DNA of 6,607 nucleotides. It comes from Candidatus Fermentibacterota bacterium (GTDB lineage Bacteria; JAFGKV01). The stretch covers positions 1-6,607 of the forward strand of contig JAFGKV010000266.1 in assembly GCA_016928395.1 (NCBI GenBank), read 5' to 3'. The notes under the pieces are model-generated. The model was not told the origin of the DNA. It did no database searches and was given only the letters and a program-made list of their open reading frames with translations. Each line of letters begins with the position of its first letter. Position 1 is the stretch's first letter. Of the stretch, positions 5,579 through 6,607 are shown one piece after another. The position numbers and the translations under genes were made by a program.

Positions 5579-6607
5579 CTACTGCTGACTGCCGATTGCC
5601 CGCTCCTCCTCCATCCTGGTGCGTTGCTCGTCCCGGCGGGCTTGCTCGGCTTTCATCTGCGTGCGCTGTTCCTCCATCCGGACCCGTTCTCCGTCGTGCC
5701 GAGCCCGGTCCTCCCGATGCCGTGCGTCTTCCGCCTCGCGCTCCTGCTCTTCCTTCTCGCGCAGCTCCGGATACAGGTAGGAATCGGTTCGTGCCGCTTC
5801 GCACACGTCCAGGCGCTTCGCCTCGAACCCCTGGCGTTTGGCGACGACTCGGTACCAGAATGGGCTTGATGACTGGCCGTCTTGGCGTTCTATGACATCG
5901 AAGCCGGTGAATCCTCGCTTCACCACGATCCCGGCACACTCCTCATCCTCGAGCTCGATGAACACCTTCATTGGGTTCGCCGCGTCGATGGTCACCGTCT
6001 CCAGGAATACAGGATCCAACTCGACGTGACAACGCCCATTCACCAGAAGCCCCTCCCCGAAGTCTTCGAACCAGTTCTCCGGGCTTTCCTGGCAGTACAT
6101 CAGGGTCGGGCCCTTCGACGTCTTGACGACGCAACTCTTCGTGCCGGTTCCAGCCAACCCGCCGGAGTAGTAGACACCATAGCCATACGTCGAAGTGGTG
6201 TGGCCAATGACGCCGTAGTAGCCGTCGCCACAGACGCCGTGGTAGCCGTAGCCATAGACGCCGCGCTCCGGGCCCTCGCCATAGACGCCGTAGTGCACGC
6301 CGTAGCCATAGACGCCGCGCTCCGGGCCCTCGCCATAGACGCCGTAGCCGTCAATGGAGTCGCTGTGCCCGTACACGCCATAGGTCGTGCCGGTGGTGGC
6401 GGTGGCGACGCCGGTGACCCCCCGGCCTTCACTGGCCGCGGATGTTCCGTACACCCCGTGCGGCCCCCCCGTCGTCGCCGCGGCCTGGCCCACCACTCCC
6501 GCTCCCGCGGGTGAGGCGGAGTACCCGAAGACGCCATTGGCGCCGCCCGTCGTGGCACCTGCCCAGCCGACAACCCCGATGCCTTCCGTGCCGTTGCACT
6601 CACCGCT
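5579..6607 (-). CDS. GVYG-repeat surface-type protein with conserved-looking C-terminal domain and charged helical tail (5' end missing)
   Basis: The frame is open from the right edge to TAG at 5581-5579, giving 342 visible residues; the start and any signal peptide lie outside. Residues 1 to about 155 are glycine/tyrosine-rich and low in complexity, with recurrent GVYG, GYGVYGEGPERGVYGYG and ATTG-type units. Such repeats occur in bacterial surface or fibre-like proteins. Residues about 158-267 form a compact domain: VVKTSKGP, YCQESPENWFEDFGEG, LDPVFLETVTIDAANPMKVF, ELEDEECAG, YRVVAKRQGFE. I recall the same domain after GVYG repeats in other environmental proteins, with no function assigned. 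Residues about 283-337 are Arg/Glu-rich, likely helical or coiled coil, with an internal repeat around RMEEQRT / RTRMEEER. An internal GTG at 6496 would start inside the repeats and is not the real start. An exported, structural or adhesive role is inferred. Confidence 0.8.
   Translation of the reverse strand, partial: SGECNGTEGIGVVGWAGATTGGANGVFGYSASPAGAGVVGQAAATTGGPHGVYGTSAASEGRGVTGVATATTGTTYGVYGHSDSIDGYGVYGEGPERGVYGYGVHYGVYGEGPERGVYGYGYHGVCGDGYYGVIGHTTSTYGYGVYYSGGLAGTGTKSCVVKTSKGPTLMYCQESPENWFEDFGEGLLVNGRCHVELDPVFLETVTIDAANPMKVFIELEDEECAGIVVKRGFTGFDVIERQDGQSSSPFWYRVVAKRQGFEAKRLDVCEAARTDSYLYPELREKEEQEREAEDARHREDRARHDGERVRMEEQRTQMKAEQARRDEQRTRMEEERAIGSQQ
6245..6347 (-). repeat. 54-base in-frame tandem repeat, two copies, inside the GVYG gene
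   Basis: Positions 6245-6293 and 6299-6347 are identical over 49 bases and offset by exactly 54 bases (18 codons). They encode two copies of a unit containing YGVYGEGPERGVYGYG. Identity at DNA level, including third codon positions, points to a recent duplication or to slippage or conversion. The neighbouring repeat units have drifted more. The period is a multiple of three, so copy-number change would keep the frame. Confidence 0.85.

Noticed and set aside
5417-5939. Plus- and minus-strand open frames over the GVYG 3' end and spacer
   Set aside because: They are proline/leucine- or arginine-rich shadows of the charged tail, with no ribosome binding site and no recognisable domain.
6241-6360. 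CRISPR-like array
   Set aside because: Only two copies with 5-base spacing, in frame within a coding region and translating to GVYG units.
5882-6514. Open plus-strand frame of 210 codons with DAVVAVAIDAALRALAIDA repeats
   Set aside because: It is the antisense shadow of the GVYG repeats; the repetitive translation just mirrors the 54-base repeat. No SD supports it.
6100-6603. Minus-strand frame of 167 codons rich in Ala, Ser, Met and Arg
   Set aside because: It is the GVYG gene read in another frame. The real frame gives glycine/tyrosine repeats and then a globular domain, while this one is random-looking.

Overview
The window looks like a piece of a GC-rich genome from an uncultured bacterium. 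It shows G/C-rich third codon positions, GTG starts, Shine-Dalgarno (SD) sites and long export-directed repeat proteins. No single gene gives the taxonomy. The mix of a secreted TPR-CHAT protein, DGGF-type beta-propeller repeats followed by a fibronectin-III-like module, and a GVYG-repeat protein recalls candidate phyla around the FCB superphylum (Eisenbacteria-like lineages). That is an impression from memory, not a result.

Layout, left to right. (1) Positions 1-83 hold the first 27 codons of an unidentified minus-strand gene that runs off the left edge. (2) Positions 84-492 are a divergent control region. It has one sigma70-like promoter candidate facing each way, and each is overlapped by a small palindrome. 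(3) Positions 493-3465 (+) encode a 990-residue exported protein: signal peptide, TPR repeats in an exact 42-residue register, a coiled-coil-prone linker, and a C-terminal CHAT (caspase-like) domain with an intact His/Cys pair. (4) Positions 3466-3895 are a convergent, non-coding stretch filled with short tandem and inverted repeats, some of which can form alternative hairpins. (5) Positions 3896-5368 (-) encode a 490-residue exported protein with seven countable propeller blades and a C-terminal fibronectin-III-like module. (6) Positions 5369-5578 are a short spacer. (7) Positions 5579-6607 (-) are the 3' part of a glycine/tyrosine-rich GVYG-repeat protein with a compact C-terminal domain and a charged helical tail. 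Its start lies beyond the right edge.

Two complete genes carry signal peptides and the third large one has a surface-protein architecture, so the region probably serves the periplasm, envelope or exterior. The CHAT protein has its own promoter candidate and faces away from the unknown gene; it converges on the propeller gene. The propeller and GVYG genes are co-directional, 210 bases apart, and may or may not be co-transcribed. I see no classical defence operon, no mobile-element gene, no CRISPR array and no RNA gene. The item most worth pursuing is the exported, apparently catalytically competent TPR-CHAT protease together with its palindrome-flanked divergent promoter region.
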